DNA of 56,002 bases from an uncultured cyanobacterium (GTDB lineage: Bacteria > Cyanobacteriota > Cyanobacteriia > Cyanobacteriales > FACHB-T130), in the NCBI GenBank assembly GCA_936920195.1, contig CAKZHE010000061.1, forward strand, positions 1-56,002, written 5' to 3'. The notes beneath the pieces were generated by a model that was not told the DNA's origin, searched no databases, and was given only the letters and a program-made list of their open reading frames with translations. Positions 1 to 8,972 of this stretch are shown here, piece after piece. Numbering within the stretch: the stretch's first letter is position 1; the number at the start of each line of letters is the position of its first letter. A program made the translations under genes and the position numbers.

Positions 1-37
1 TTCTTATTTCTTAACAGTTATCAGGTAACAGTTATTT

Positions 38-160
38 GGGAATTGGGAATTGGGAACAGGGAACAGGGAACAGGGAATTGGGAATTGGGAATTGGGAATT
101 GGGAATTGGGAAGAGAGGGAAGAGAGGGAAGAGAGGGAAGAAAGGGAATTGGGAACAGGG
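38..160. repeat. Heptameric G-rich tandem repeat (STRR type)
   Basis: GGG runs recur at about 7-base spacing with units such as GGGAATT, GGGAACA and GGGAAGA. This is the short tandemly repeated repetitive class described in filamentous cyanobacteria. Related tracts occur at 21321-21394 and 21511-21570. The regular GGG-N4 pattern also fits a G-quadruplex motif on the + strand. No coding sense seen. Confidence 0.85.
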
Positions 161-466
161 TATTGACTAACAACTCTCTATTTTAGCGATCAACTCTACT
201 GTTGCCCGGTCTATCTCCCGAAGGAAATTGACTACTTTTTTTAGCTGTTGACCACCCAAAATGCCTAATTTGTTGATTTTTATTAAAAATCTTATATTTT
301 TTTCAAAATTGTTCTGAGGGCTAAAGCCCCTTTTGAAGGCTTAAACTTTTACAGTGTAACGGTTTCAGGCTTTGGACTGAGTATTAATCACAGGCTTGAA
401 TTTTTGAGTCCAAGCCGATATACTTGCGACGGCATTTGTAACTAGCATTACAACTGTCAAATAAAA
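161..466. other. Gene-free leader region upstream of the DUF3155 gene
   Basis: About 300 AT-rich bases between the repeat and the first gene. I see no convincing ORF, tRNA or strong hairpin with a T-run. It presumably carries the promoter of the gene at 482, but I cannot pick a -35/-10 pair with confidence. Confidence 0.5.
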
Positions 467-481
467 GAGGAGGTAAGGAGG
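466..481 (+). promoter_or_regulatory. Strong Shine-Dalgarno deciding a TTG start
   Basis: A purine-rich run containing AGGAGG and a second GGAGG ends directly before TTG at 482. No ATG lies near, so the ribosome site supports the TTG initiation codon. Confidence 0.7.
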
Positions 482-799
482 TTGGCAAGAAGACGTAAGC
501 GCAAAAGCCGCCGTCGGCAGGAAGGACGTAGAATTCTGGAGCATGTGCCTCAGTATAGTATTGAAAGCGGCGAAGACAAACCAGTGACAGCAGCGCGCAA
601 ATTTATTCAATCTGAGGGTATCCTTCCACCCGCTTTATTGCTTGTTAAACGTAACGAGCATACCACAGACAGGTATTTCTGGGCAGAGAAAGGACTCTTC
701 GGAGCGCAATACGTAGAAGAAAATCATTTCTTATTTCCCAGTCTGCGGATCATAGATAATGGCATGGAGAAGCCTGCGGTTGCGGTTCGTAGCAGCTGA
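482..799 (+). CDS. DUF3155 family protein, cyanobacterial
   Basis: A 105-residue protein with a very basic N-terminus (MARRRKRKSRRRQEGRR) followed by a compact conserved domain. From memory this is the cyanobacterium-restricted DUF3155 family, function unknown. The start is TTG, supported by an almost perfect Shine-Dalgarno run just upstream. The arginine-rich head suggests nucleic-acid contact (inference). It stands alone, convergent with the dus gene, with a shared hairpin terminator in between. Confidence 0.8.
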   Translation: MARRRKRKSRRRQEGRRILEHVPQYSIESGEDKPVTAARKFIQSEGILPPALLLVKRNEHTTDRYFWAEKGLFGAQYVEENHFLFPSLRIIDNGMEKPAVAVRSS

Positions 800-838
800 G
801 GCTCAACAACTTAGACTTGCTGACAAGTTATAACTTAT

Positions 839-870
839 CCCACTCAAGCACTTAGTTTGGGTGGGTTAAT
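839..870. terminator. Probable bidirectional terminator
   Basis: Imperfect stem CCCACTCAAG / TTTGGGTGGG with a 7-base loop, followed by a T-rich tail on the + strand and A-rich sequence facing the - strand. It sits between the convergent ends of the DUF3155 and dus genes. Confidence 0.5.
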
Positions 871-883
871 TTATTGGTCGAGC

Positions 884-1948
884 TTAATTCGGGAGCAATT
901 CGCGAACTGTTTCGCAACTGGGACGGGCTATTAATCCAGGATACGGCTCGGCGGCAAATTCTCGATCGGGATTGGTTAATAAATAGCGATCGCAAACTCC
1001 TAATAATTCAGTTTCAGTTTGAGCTAACCGCATACTGCGTAAAAAGGCTCCAGCAGAATCTACACTTTGTCCAATAAAGTTTAAATACATTTTCATAAAG
1101 TTTACCCGCGCTCGTTCGGGAAATGTTGGCGCTGTGGTAGTCAACCGCAAACGCTCAATGTAATCGCGCACTTCTGCTAAGGTGACAATCGCCACAACTT
1201 CCCCCCGGAGATATTGGCGAATTTGGCTAAAAATCCACGGGTTGCGAATTGCGGCTCGCCCAATCATTACCCCCGCTGCTCCTGTTTGTTCTAGAACAGC
1301 GGCGGCGGTACGGGCAGATGTTACATTACCATTAGCTAAAACTGGACAATTAACCCGTTGCACGGCGTAGGCAATCAAATCATAATGGACTGCACTATGA
1401 TACATTTCTTTGACAGTCCGACCGTGCAAACTAAGTAAATCAATTTGATGTTGATTAATTAGATCCAGAAGACGATCGAAGTTATCAGTATTTTCAAAAC
1501 CAATTCGCATTTTAACAGTCAATCGTCCATTAACTGCCCCGCGCAATTCCCCTAATATTTGGTTCACTTTTTCAGGATCGCGCAATAGTCCACCACCGAC
1601 ATTTTTTCGATAAATTCGCGGCGCGGGACATCCCATATTTAGATCGATGCCAGCAATGGGATATTGACTCAATTCCTGGGCAATCCGGACTAAATCGGGA
1701 ATGCTTTCACCAATGATTTGAGCAAAGATGGGGCGGTTGGTAGAGTTTTCGGTAATGGCGCGAAGATTATTTTGATCTAAACCAGAATTAGCATAAACGC
1801 GAAAATATTCGGTAAAAAAGTAATCTGGACTGCCATAATGAGCGATCGCGCTCATAAATCGCCAATCGGTTACATCCTGCATTGGAGCCAGGGCAGTTAA
1901 TTTTAATCCCGGCTCAAGGGGAGTAGGAAGGAGCGCGGATTCTAGCAT
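884..1948 (-). CDS. tRNA-dihydrouridine synthase
   Basis: A 354-residue FMN-dependent Dus family enzyme that reduces uridine in tRNA D-loops. Visible motifs: the N-terminal APMQDVTD loop, NMGCPAP with the catalytic Cys at about 107, KMRIG at about 146, LHGRT, ANGNV and GVMIGRAA. These define the TIM-barrel Dus fold and its flavin and tRNA contacts. The subfamily (DusA, B or C) is not certain. The start is ATG at 1946-1948, only 5 bases after the stop of the upstream kinase gene, so the two are probably co-transcribed. Confidence 0.93.
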   Translation of the reverse strand: MLESALLPTPLEPGLKLTALAPMQDVTDWRFMSAIAHYGSPDYFFTEYFRVYANSGLDQNNLRAITENSTNRPIFAQIIGESIPDLVRIAQELSQYPIAGIDLNMGCPAPRIYRKNVGGGLLRDPEKVNQILGELRGAVNGRLTVKMRIGFENTDNFDRLLDLINQHQIDLLSLHGRTVKEMYHSAVHYDLIAYAVQRVNCPVLANGNVTSARTAAAVLEQTGAAGVMIGRAAIRNPWIFSQIRQYLRGEVVAIVTLAEVRDYIERLRLTTTAPTFPERARVNFMKMYLNFIGQSVDSAGAFLRSMRLAQTETELLGVCDRYLLTNPDREFAAEPYPGLIARPSCETVRELLPN

Positions 1949-1953
1949 TGATT

Positions 1954-3501
1954 TTAGTGATTAATATCGATGGAACATTGAGCTAACTTATTTGCCATTG
2001 ATTCTGCGTGCCGCCACCATTCAGTACCACCTACCCAATTGCGGGAAGGGAGATGTCCAAGCGGCGATCGCAAATTAAATTTTAATGCCTCATCGGGAAT
2101 AAAGGGTTGATAGATAGGCCAACCAACGCAGATGCAAAACTTTTCATATTCCTGATTGACGCTGGCATAAATTTGAGTTTGAATGCTAAAACCAAAACGC
2201 CCTTGACTGTGTTTTCTCCACAATTGGTCAATGGTAATTAAATCTTCACAGGGAAGTTTGGCAATACCACTAGGGGACAAATAACCACCTCTATGCTTGC
2301 CGATGATTTGACACAGAGCATCCCAAGTTTCTTGATCTGCTTTTTGCCATTTACCACGGGTGAGAAGTTCCTGGAGAGTCGAATAATCAAAGCCTACCAC
2401 AGATAGGAGGCGATCGCCTTCGGTGGGTTTGCCAACTACTTGTTTCCAAATATTATCTAGAAAGTTAGGACTACGAGCAGGTGGCTTTGGGGGAATGGCA
2501 GGGTTAACAGGCGGGGGAGCAGGTTGAGAAACTGGGGGCTGAATTAACTTGGTTTTCACCGTATGGGAGGGAAGAGGATGACTCTGTTGCCGTGGGGTAG
2601 CGATGGTGGGGACAGAACTAATGGTAGCAACTATTCTTAATACTTCATCGGCGGATTGATAGCGTTCGCTGAGGGCATTTTGTAACAATTTATCCAGAAC
2701 TTTGCCTAGGCGATCGCTCACTTTCGTTTCCGATGGGAGATGATCTCGCCAAATCCAGCGATCGCGATTAATATCAAATAAATCAAAGGGTGAAACCTGA
2801 GTTATCAAATGAATGCAAGTCACACCCAAACTGTAAAGATCGCTAGCAGGTAAAGCTTTCCCCCGGTTTTGTTCCGGAGCCATATATTCTGGACTGCCAA
2901 CAGTTGTCCCAGTATGCAGTAAAGCCGTCCCAGTAATTAATTTTGCCACTCCAAAGTCAATTAATACAGGTTTCAAATCCCGACGGCGGCGGATAATATT
3001 GGCAGGTTTAATATCCCGGTGAATTACTTGGTGACTGTGGATATATTGCAGGACTGGTAGCAAATCTTTCAGGAATTCCCAAATTTGAATTTCATTAAAT
3101 ACCCCTTGATTTTTCAACTCCTGTTGTAAAGTTTGTCCAGAAATTAATTCCTGAATTAAATAAAATTGCTGGTTTTCTTCAAAGCGAGCGAGGAAATTGG
3201 GAATTTGCGGGTGTTCGCCTAATTCTTCTAAACGGACAGCTTCCTGCCGAAATAACTCCCTAGCTTTTTGTAAAACAAATTCATCTTCACTTTGAATATA
3301 AAGTTGCTTAATTACGCAGCGTCGTCGGGAAGGACTATCTTCATCAACTGCCAAAAAAGTTCTGCCAAATCCTCCACTACCCAAGGATTGAATTGGACGA
3401 TAGCGATTTTTCAAGACTAGCGGCGAATTACAACTTAGGCAAAACTGCCCACCATCGGCATTTTGCGGTTGGCGACATTCGGGGGAGACGCAGTAGCTCA
3501 T
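1954..3501 (-). CDS. Ser/Thr protein kinase with zinc-ribbon and GUN4 domain
   Basis: A 515-residue protein. Residues 1-28 form a four-Cys zinc ribbon (C4, C9, C21, C24) typical of cyanobacterial kinases. The kinase domain spans about 33-295, with GSGGFG, Lys65, HRDIKPAN (161-168), DFG (182-184) and an APE motif, so it looks catalytically complete. A Pro-rich linker leads to a C-terminal GUN4 domain (about 370-500), the fold that binds porphyrins and stimulates Mg-chelatase. This suggests a kinase that senses tetrapyrroles or is guided by them (inference). It is the first gene of a pair with dus. Confidence 0.9.
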   Translation of the reverse strand: MSYCVSPECRQPQNADGGQFCLSCNSPLVLKNRYRPIQSLGSGGFGRTFLAVDEDSPSRRRCVIKQLYIQSEDEFVLQKARELFRQEAVRLEELGEHPQIPNFLARFEENQQFYLIQELISGQTLQQELKNQGVFNEIQIWEFLKDLLPVLQYIHSHQVIHRDIKPANIIRRRRDLKPVLIDFGVAKLITGTALLHTGTTVGSPEYMAPEQNRGKALPASDLYSLGVTCIHLITQVSPFDLFDINRDRWIWRDHLPSETKVSDRLGKVLDKLLQNALSERYQSADEVLRIVATISSVPTIATPRQQSHPLPSHTVKTKLIQPPVSQPAPPPVNPAIPPKPPARSPNFLDNIWKQVVGKPTEGDRLLSVVGFDYSTLQELLTRGKWQKADQETWDALCQIIGKHRGGYLSPSGIAKLPCEDLITIDQLWRKHSQGRFGFSIQTQIYASVNQEYEKFCICVGWPIYQPFIPDEALKFNLRSPLGHLPSRNWVGGTEWWRHAESMANKLAQCSIDINH

Positions 3502-3619
3502 AAACCATCTAATACTAAAAATATAAGGCCAAACCAGATTTTGATACTTACTAGCTATTTTCTATCAGGAATCGTTGCCTTTCCGCAAGGCGATCGCCAC
3601 AAAAAGTCAGCTACAAATG

Positions 3620-3640
3620 GGGGCGAATGCCATTCGCCCC
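3620..3640. repeat. Short perfect palindromic repeat
   Basis: A 21-base near-perfect hairpin with arms GGGGCGAATG / CATTCGCCCC lies between the kinase and RND genes. Such units are widespread in cyanobacterial intergenic regions. The left arm of the 10243-10520 element has a diverged version. Confidence 0.6.
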
Positions 3641-3752
3641 TACAAGGTTTTATCCTTTGTGTCTTTGTGCCTTGGTGGTGTCAGAATATTTTCATAACAC
3701 AAGAGCCTCGCCCTTGACATTCAAGACAGTCGCTACTAAATCTAGAGGCTCT

Positions 3753-3764
3753 GCTTAAGTCCTG
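3753..3764. repeat. Decayed end of the CAGGACTTACGC-type MITE
   Basis: GCTTAAGTCCTG lies 3 bases outside the RND stop and differs at one position from the terminal inverted repeat GCGTAAGTCCTG of the MITE family at 17449, 27727 and 29062. No partner end is seen nearby. Confidence 0.35.
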
Positions 3765-3766
3765 GT

Positions 3767-6700
3767 TTATTTGCGTACCAGTGCGGGCATCCTAGAATCG
3801 ATAAACTTGCTCAGGCGATCGCCATTAAACTCGTGCAATAGGATGTAAGAACAAGGAATCAGAAATAGGGTGAGGATTGTCGCCAGGGCTAACCCAGAGA
3901 AAATCACAATGCCCAAGGGCTGCAAAAATTCGCCGCCGTCACCGCCTCCCAAGGCTAAGGGAAAAGCCCCAACTACGGTGGTAATGGTGGTCATCAGAAT
4001 TGGGCGCAAACGGGTGGGAGCAGCTTGTAAAATGGCTTCAATGCGGCTGCATTTTTGCTCGTCTTTCAATTGATTAGCTAGTTCTACCAAGACGATCGCA
4101 TTATTGACCACAATCCCAATTAACAAAATTACCCCAATCACCACCATGACGCTAATGGATGTATTGGTGACATATAGCCCAAAAATTCCCCCTGCCAAGG
4201 CTAGGGGAATGGTGAGCATAATGACAAAGGGATCGATGAGGGAGTTGTATTGGACTGCCATTACCACAAAGACGAGGAAGGAAGCTAATATTCCCAAAAC
4301 TATAAAGGCATTGCTGAGATTTTCATTGGCCTCTCTCGCCGTACTGGGCAAGACTGACACTCCTGATGGCAAAGGGATGGAAGCGATCGCTTTTTCGGTT
4401 TTTGCTAAGGCGTTACTTAAACTAGCCCCTCGCTCTAAACTACCGAGGAGTAAAAAAACCTGGCGCTGATTAATCCGTTGAATTTCGCCGGGAGCTTGTC
4501 CTTCTTGAATGGTAGCCACATCATTCAGGCGCACCGGGCGATTATTCTGGACAAAGAGGGGGACTTGTTCTAATTGGGAAGGATTGCGTCGCCAGATCGG
4601 ATCGAGTTGGACGCGGATATCCACTAAGCGATCGCCCCGTTTTAATTGAGTAGGCACAAAGCCTGTAATGGCAGTTTGCAGCATCCCGCCCACCTCTTGG
4701 GTAGACAAGCCCAGGGCTTGCAACCGTTCCCAGTTAGGAATGATTTGGACTTCTGGTTGGCGGGCATCCACATCGGGACGGAAACTCACCCCTTTAACAT
4801 TTTTCTCCAGGATGCTCAGAAGTTCCATCCCTGCTTGGGCTAGAGTTTCTGGCTCATTGCCTTGTAAAATTACATCAATGTCGGTGCGGGGGACGGGAGA
4901 ATTGTTGACAATAATCCCCCGCACTTGACCGGGATTGAGCCGAATCCGAATCCCCGCTAAATTCAATTTGTCAATTTCCCGATTCACCCGACTGATATAG
5001 CTAGCAATATCGGTATTGGGTTTGAGGGTAATGGTGCTGGCACTGCGAAGGGGGTTGGAAGTGACATTAGTCCCAAAGGAACTGCCCCCAACGGTGCTAA
5101 AGGCATAGTTGGTTTCTGGTTGCTTAGTGATAATTTCCTCCACCAATGTCATTACCTGGCGATTATTCTCTAGGGTAGTGCCGGGGGGAAATTGGGCAAT
5201 GAGGTTAATGTCTCCGGTGCGAACTTGGGGAATAATTTCTTGGGGAATTTGCCGCCCCAGGAGCAACCCACCGCCGCCTAGGACGACAAACAGGGCGATC
5301 GCCACCCAGAGGCGATAGGGAATAATTCGAGCTAGAAAGCGTCCATAGCCGTTGTTGACTGCTTGCAGGCGTTGTTCAAATTTCTGCATCAGCCAAGATT
5401 GATTCAGGCGACTGGAATAGGGAATGGCTAACAACCGAGAGGCTAACATTGGCACTACGGTAACGGCGATCGCAATCGAAGCCACCACCGCAAAACTAAT
5501 TGTCAAAATCAGTTGATTAAATAGCAGGGAGAGGAATCCCCCCAATAATAAAAAGGGCAGAATAACTACCAAGTTAGTGCTGGTGGAAGCAATCAGCGCC
5601 GATTCGATTTCCTGACTGCTGACTTGGGATTGGGCGATGATATCTTCTAGATCTGGGTTGGAGTAGCTAGGTTTTTTCGCCCGCATTTGGTCAAGGCCAA
5701 TGGTGATGTTTTCTAGCATGACAATGGAGTTGTCCACCACAATCCCCACTCCCAAAGCTAACCCTCCCAAACTAAACAAGTTGAGCGAGAAGTTGAAAAT
5801 TCCCATGCAGATAATGGCTGCCAGGGTGGAAAGGGGAATTGCCAAACTAATAATCAAGGTTTGGCGCAGGGAACCTAGAAAGAGAAAGACGGATACCGCT
5901 GCCAATACAGTACCAGTTATTCCCGATGCGGTAACGTTGGCGATCGCGCTGCGAATCAGTTTCGATTCATCTAGCGTGGGAGTGAGAAGGGCATCGCTGG
6001 GAATTTTCCCGGCTTTCTGAAGGATGGCAATCTTCTCTTTGACCCGATCTACGACTTCAATGGTATTGGCATCAGGCTGTTTAGTCACTGCCATTCGCAC
6101 CGCTGGTTCTCCATTCAAGGTAGCAAAAACCCGCTGTTCTTCTTCCCCATCGACAATGTTGGCGAAGTCGCGCAAATAAACTTGCTGTCGCTGGTTGGGG
6201 GAGATATTGCTGGGAAGTAAAAAGGATAGATTGGCTAAGTCTTCGGCACTGCGAAAACGCCCAATTGTCCGGGTGAGGGGTTCCGTATTGCCATCCCGCA
6301 ATCGTCCTCCGGAAATGTCAACATTGCGATCGCGCAAAGCCGTTAAAACATCGTTTAAGTTGATTCCCAAGGCTTGCAGGCGGTTTAAATCCAGATTTAC
6401 CTGTACCTCTTCTTTCACGCCCCCCACCACATCAACGGAAGCGACACCGGGAATAATTGCTAGTTCTCGCCCTAGTTCTTCATCGGCAAATAGGCGCAAT
6501 TGGGCAATGGACAGCCCTGGGGAAGTGAGGGCAAACTCATAAATCGGAAACTGCGAGGGGTCAAATTTAAATATTCGGGCATCTTCAATATCACTGGGTA
6601 AGCGGCTGCGTCCCCGATTGAAACTAGCTACGGTGTTATTTAACGCCTGCTCGACATCGCTCCCTGCTTCAAAAAATAAATCTACCCGCACCTGCCCTTC

Positions 6701-6979
6701 CCTGGTACGGGAAAATAGCTGATTTACCCCTTCAGTGACAGCCAAAGATTCTTCTAAGGGCTTGGTCACTTCGGTAATCGCGACTTCTGGGGTAATGCCG
6801 GGAATATTTAGCTGCACCCCAATCCGGGGATAGACAATGGATGGCAACATATCCACCTGCAAGCGGGTGATAAAAAATGCCCCCATCACCAAAATTGCCA
6901 GCGTCAGCATGAGAGTGCCAATGTGACGGCGAATGGCGATCGCGCTTATACTCCATCCAGTCGGTTTTGGGTCGCTCAT
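3767..6979 (-). CDS. RND-family efflux pump permease (HAE1/AcrB-like)
   Basis: A 1070-residue inner-membrane proton-driven exporter, the usual length for the family. An N-terminal transmembrane helix after IRRHIGTLML is followed by the first large periplasmic porter loop with PGITPEVAI. Then come helices with the proton-relay region GVGIVVDNSIVMLEN, a second periplasmic loop, and the matching C-terminal helices with GIVVNNAIVLVEL. It is encoded 4 bases after the adaptor gene, so the two form an operon. No TolC-like outer-membrane gene is beside them. The substrate cannot be read from the sequence; multidrug or solvent export is typical. Confidence 0.95.
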   Translation of the reverse strand: MSDPKPTGWSISAIAIRRHIGTLMLTLAILVMGAFFITRLQVDMLPSIVYPRIGVQLNIPGITPEVAITEVTKPLEESLAVTEGVNQLFSRTREGQVRVDLFFEAGSDVEQALNNTVASFNRGRSRLPSDIEDARIFKFDPSQFPIYEFALTSPGLSIAQLRLFADEELGRELAIIPGVASVDVVGGVKEEVQVNLDLNRLQALGINLNDVLTALRDRNVDISGGRLRDGNTEPLTRTIGRFRSAEDLANLSFLLPSNISPNQRQQVYLRDFANIVDGEEEQRVFATLNGEPAVRMAVTKQPDANTIEVVDRVKEKIAILQKAGKIPSDALLTPTLDESKLIRSAIANVTASGITGTVLAAVSVFLFLGSLRQTLIISLAIPLSTLAAIICMGIFNFSLNLFSLGGLALGVGIVVDNSIVMLENITIGLDQMRAKKPSYSNPDLEDIIAQSQVSSQEIESALIASTSTNLVVILPFLLLGGFLSLLFNQLILTISFAVVASIAIAVTVVPMLASRLLAIPYSSRLNQSWLMQKFEQRLQAVNNGYGRFLARIIPYRLWVAIALFVVLGGGGLLLGRQIPQEIIPQVRTGDINLIAQFPPGTTLENNRQVMTLVEEIITKQPETNYAFSTVGGSSFGTNVTSNPLRSASTITLKPNTDIASYISRVNREIDKLNLAGIRIRLNPGQVRGIIVNNSPVPRTDIDVILQGNEPETLAQAGMELLSILEKNVKGVSFRPDVDARQPEVQIIPNWERLQALGLSTQEVGGMLQTAITGFVPTQLKRGDRLVDIRVQLDPIWRRNPSQLEQVPLFVQNNRPVRLNDVATIQEGQAPGEIQRINQRQVFLLLGSLERGASLSNALAKTEKAIASIPLPSGVSVLPSTAREANENLSNAFIVLGILASFLVFVVMAVQYNSLIDPFVIMLTIPLALAGGIFGLYVTNTSISVMVVIGVILLIGIVVNNAIVLVELANQLKDEQKCSRIEAILQAAPTRLRPILMTTITTVVGAFPLALGGGDGGEFLQPLGIVIFSGLALATILTLFLIPCSYILLHEFNGDRLSKFIDSRMPALVRK

Positions 6980-6983
6980 CGGT

Positions 6984-8279
6984 TTATGACTCTTTTTCTG
7001 ATAGGACGCTAATTCTCACCGGATTACCTGCTTCTAACTTGCCGCCACTTCGCACCACTACCCGTTCGCCCTCGGTTAACCCCGTTAGAATGACTACTTT
7101 TCCATCCCGGCGATCGCCTAAAGTCACCTCTCGCTCTGCTACTTGGGGCTGCTCTTCATCCCCCTCAATCACTAATATGGTGGCGGTTTTAGGTTGGCTC
7201 TGTTTTTCCCCCGGTTTGGGTTTGGAGGAATTTTTTTTAGTTACTTCTAGGGCGGCTACCGGAACGATTGTCTGCTGTTGCTGCTGGCTGAGGAACTTTA
7301 CCCTAGCTAACTTACCGCTACCTAATTTGCCGCCGGGATTGGGAATAATTACCTCCACGGGCAACAGTCGCGCCACGGGATCGGCGGCGGGGGAAATGCG
7401 CTTGACTCTCCCGGTAAATTTTTGATTGGGTATGGCATCGAAACGCACATCTACGGGTTGTTGGGGGCGAATCTGGCTGATTGCCAATTCCGAAACCTGA
7501 ACAACTACTTTGATTTGACTGAAATCCCCCAACTTTAGGACTTCATTGCCTGGAAAGAGTAAATTTCCGGTTTCGCTCATCCGCTCTAGTACCACACCGT
7601 CAATGGGGGCGGTAATGATGGTGTAGGATTGCCGTTCTTGTTCCCGCAGGCGAATGGCTTGTTGGACTGCCACCCGTTGGGCAGCGGCTCCCACTGTTTG
7701 CTGTTGCAGTCGCACCTGCTGCTCGGAGGCGAAAAATATTTGTTCGGCTGCCCTGGCTTGGGTAAGGGCATTTTCTGCCACTTGTTTGGATACGGCTCCC
7801 TGTTTGGCTAATTGGGAGAAGCGATTGGCATCTGCCTGGGCTTGTCTATATTCCAATCTGGCTCTTTCGGCTTGGGAACGGGCATTGCCTACAGCGGCAT
7901 TGGCTTGGGCAACTTCGGCTTGCCGTGCGGCAATTTCTGCTTCTGCCTGGAGTACGGTGGCGAAAAGTTCGGCATTATCTAGTTGGGCGATCGCTTGTCC
8001 TGCCGAAACGCGATCGCCGATATCCACATTCAAATTTAGCAGTCTTCCTTCCAATCGCGATCGCACGGATACTTCCCGAATCGGGGAAGTTGTTCCGGCA
8101 TACTCTACTTCTGTTGCCAGAGAACCATTGCGCGCGATCGCCACATCCACGGCTACCGGACGATTGGCGGGTTGTGTTTGGGCTTGTACGGCATCTTGGG
8201 GATTTTCCTCAATCGCTCTACAGCCAATACCTGCGGCTGACAAACCAGCGATCGTCACCAGCATCCAAATTCCTTTCAT
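6984..8279 (-). CDS. RND efflux periplasmic adaptor (membrane fusion lipoprotein)
   Basis: A 431-residue adaptor linking an RND pump to an outer-membrane channel. I chose ATG at 8277-8279 because GGAGG lies 6 bases upstream; a frame start at 8306 would lack this. The new N-terminus MKGIWMLVTIAGLSAAGIGC is a lipoprotein signal with the lipid-anchored Cys at 20. A lipoyl-like half motif (GDRVSAGQAIAQLD), a long Ala/Gln-rich coiled-coil hairpin, the second lipoyl half (APIDGVVLER) and beta-barrel domains follow in the family order. It is the first gene of the pump operon. Confidence 0.95.
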   Translation of the reverse strand: MKGIWMLVTIAGLSAAGIGCRAIEENPQDAVQAQTQPANRPVAVDVAIARNGSLATEVEYAGTTSPIREVSVRSRLEGRLLNLNVDIGDRVSAGQAIAQLDNAELFATVLQAEAEIAARQAEVAQANAAVGNARSQAERARLEYRQAQADANRFSQLAKQGAVSKQVAENALTQARAAEQIFFASEQQVRLQQQTVGAAAQRVAVQQAIRLREQERQSYTIITAPIDGVVLERMSETGNLLFPGNEVLKLGDFSQIKVVVQVSELAISQIRPQQPVDVRFDAIPNQKFTGRVKRISPAADPVARLLPVEVIIPNPGGKLGSGKLARVKFLSQQQQQTIVPVAALEVTKKNSSKPKPGEKQSQPKTATILVIEGDEEQPQVAEREVTLGDRRDGKVVILTGLTEGERVVVRSGGKLEAGNPVRISVLSEKES

Positions 8280-8422
8280 CTCAAACCTCCAGGAGACCCC
8301 CACCAAATCTGTACTCAGATTGGTGGCGGGAGGAATGGAGGGTTAATTGTGAAACGTCCTCTGAGTGAATTTGTGCGTGAGCATCGAAATTGATGAGGAC
8401 AGTTGAGCAATTGACAAATCTT

Positions 8423-8717
8423 TTATTGTGCATAGGAGTAACCGTCTTTTGCGTGAATGCGCTTACAAAACTTGTGCGATATTCCTTGAACTAATCCGGT
8501 TTTAGTAGAAATATTGAAACTACCTGACGAACGAATAGCGACTTTGCCAACATAAATACCAACCTTTTTACCAGTGGTAACAACTGCTTTTACAATGTCG
8601 CCAGTTTGAAAATCAAAGTGTATTTTTTCTCTTGGTACATGACGACTAGGGAAGCCGAATTTATCTGTACGACATGATTGCCTTGAACCGTGTCCGTATC
8701 GTGTATAGTTTCCACCA
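8423..8717 (-). pseudogene. C-terminal remnant of an IscB-type RNA-guided nuclease
   Basis: The frame encodes RYGHGSRQSCR, DKFGFPSRHVPR, FQTGDIVKAVV, GKVAIRSSGSFNI and KDGYSYAQ, the conserved C-terminal block of RRXRR/HNH proteins of the IscB family (the part after RuvC-III). Only about 95 codons remain; RuvC, bridge helix and HNH are absent, and the frame upstream of about 8717 has no IscB resemblance. A start in this frame at 8824 would run into the opposing gene at 8745 and is not credible. So this is a decayed insertion relic. Its omega-RNA, normally encoded upstream of iscB, is lost. Confidence 0.75.
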
Positions 8718-8744
8718 ATCAAGTAAAAAAGGATCGTAACTAAA

Positions 8745-8972
8745 ATGTATAAAATTCTCCAAGCTACTTGCAATAATGGCAATCTGGTGTTTGATGAAAA
8801 ATTGAGCAATGAATGGGAAGGCAAAAGTTTTCAAGTAATTGTTTTTGAAACCGATGAAATTGAAGTTAATAAGAAACGGTTTTTTGATTTTGTAGATCGG
8901 TACTCTTTCACTCTCCCCGATGACTATCAATTTAATAGAGAGGAAAGAAGCCAGTTAGCGCAACAAGAGTAA
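8745..8972 (+). CDS. Small antitoxin-like protein
   Basis: A 75-residue acidic protein beginning [20 protein letters not shown]. The pattern of a short beta N-terminus, a DE-L motif, EGK-Q-V-V and an acidic tail with [11 protein letters not shown] resembles small cyanobacterial antitoxin proteins of the AF2212-like or DUF2281-like kind, but I cannot assign a family firmly. No toxin gene follows; its 3' end overlaps the end of the convergent DUF445 gene by 18 bases. It may be an orphan antitoxin. Confidence 0.55.
   Translation: MYKILQATCNNGNLVFDEKLSNEWEGKSFQVIVFETDEIEVNKKRFFDFVDRYSFTLPDDYQFNREERSQLAQQE

Noticed and set aside
38-160. Possible CRISPR array at the window start
   Set aside because: The units are only 7 bases long with no spacers; there are no cas genes. 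It is a heptameric tandem repeat.
365-610. Minus-strand ORF of 81 codons at the left side
   Set aside because: It overlaps the well-supported DUF3155 gene on the other strand, has no family resemblance and no ribosome site.
3463-3717. Plus-strand ORF of 84 codons between the kinase and RND genes
   Set aside because: It starts inside the kinase gene, crosses a palindromic repeat and has no coding character.
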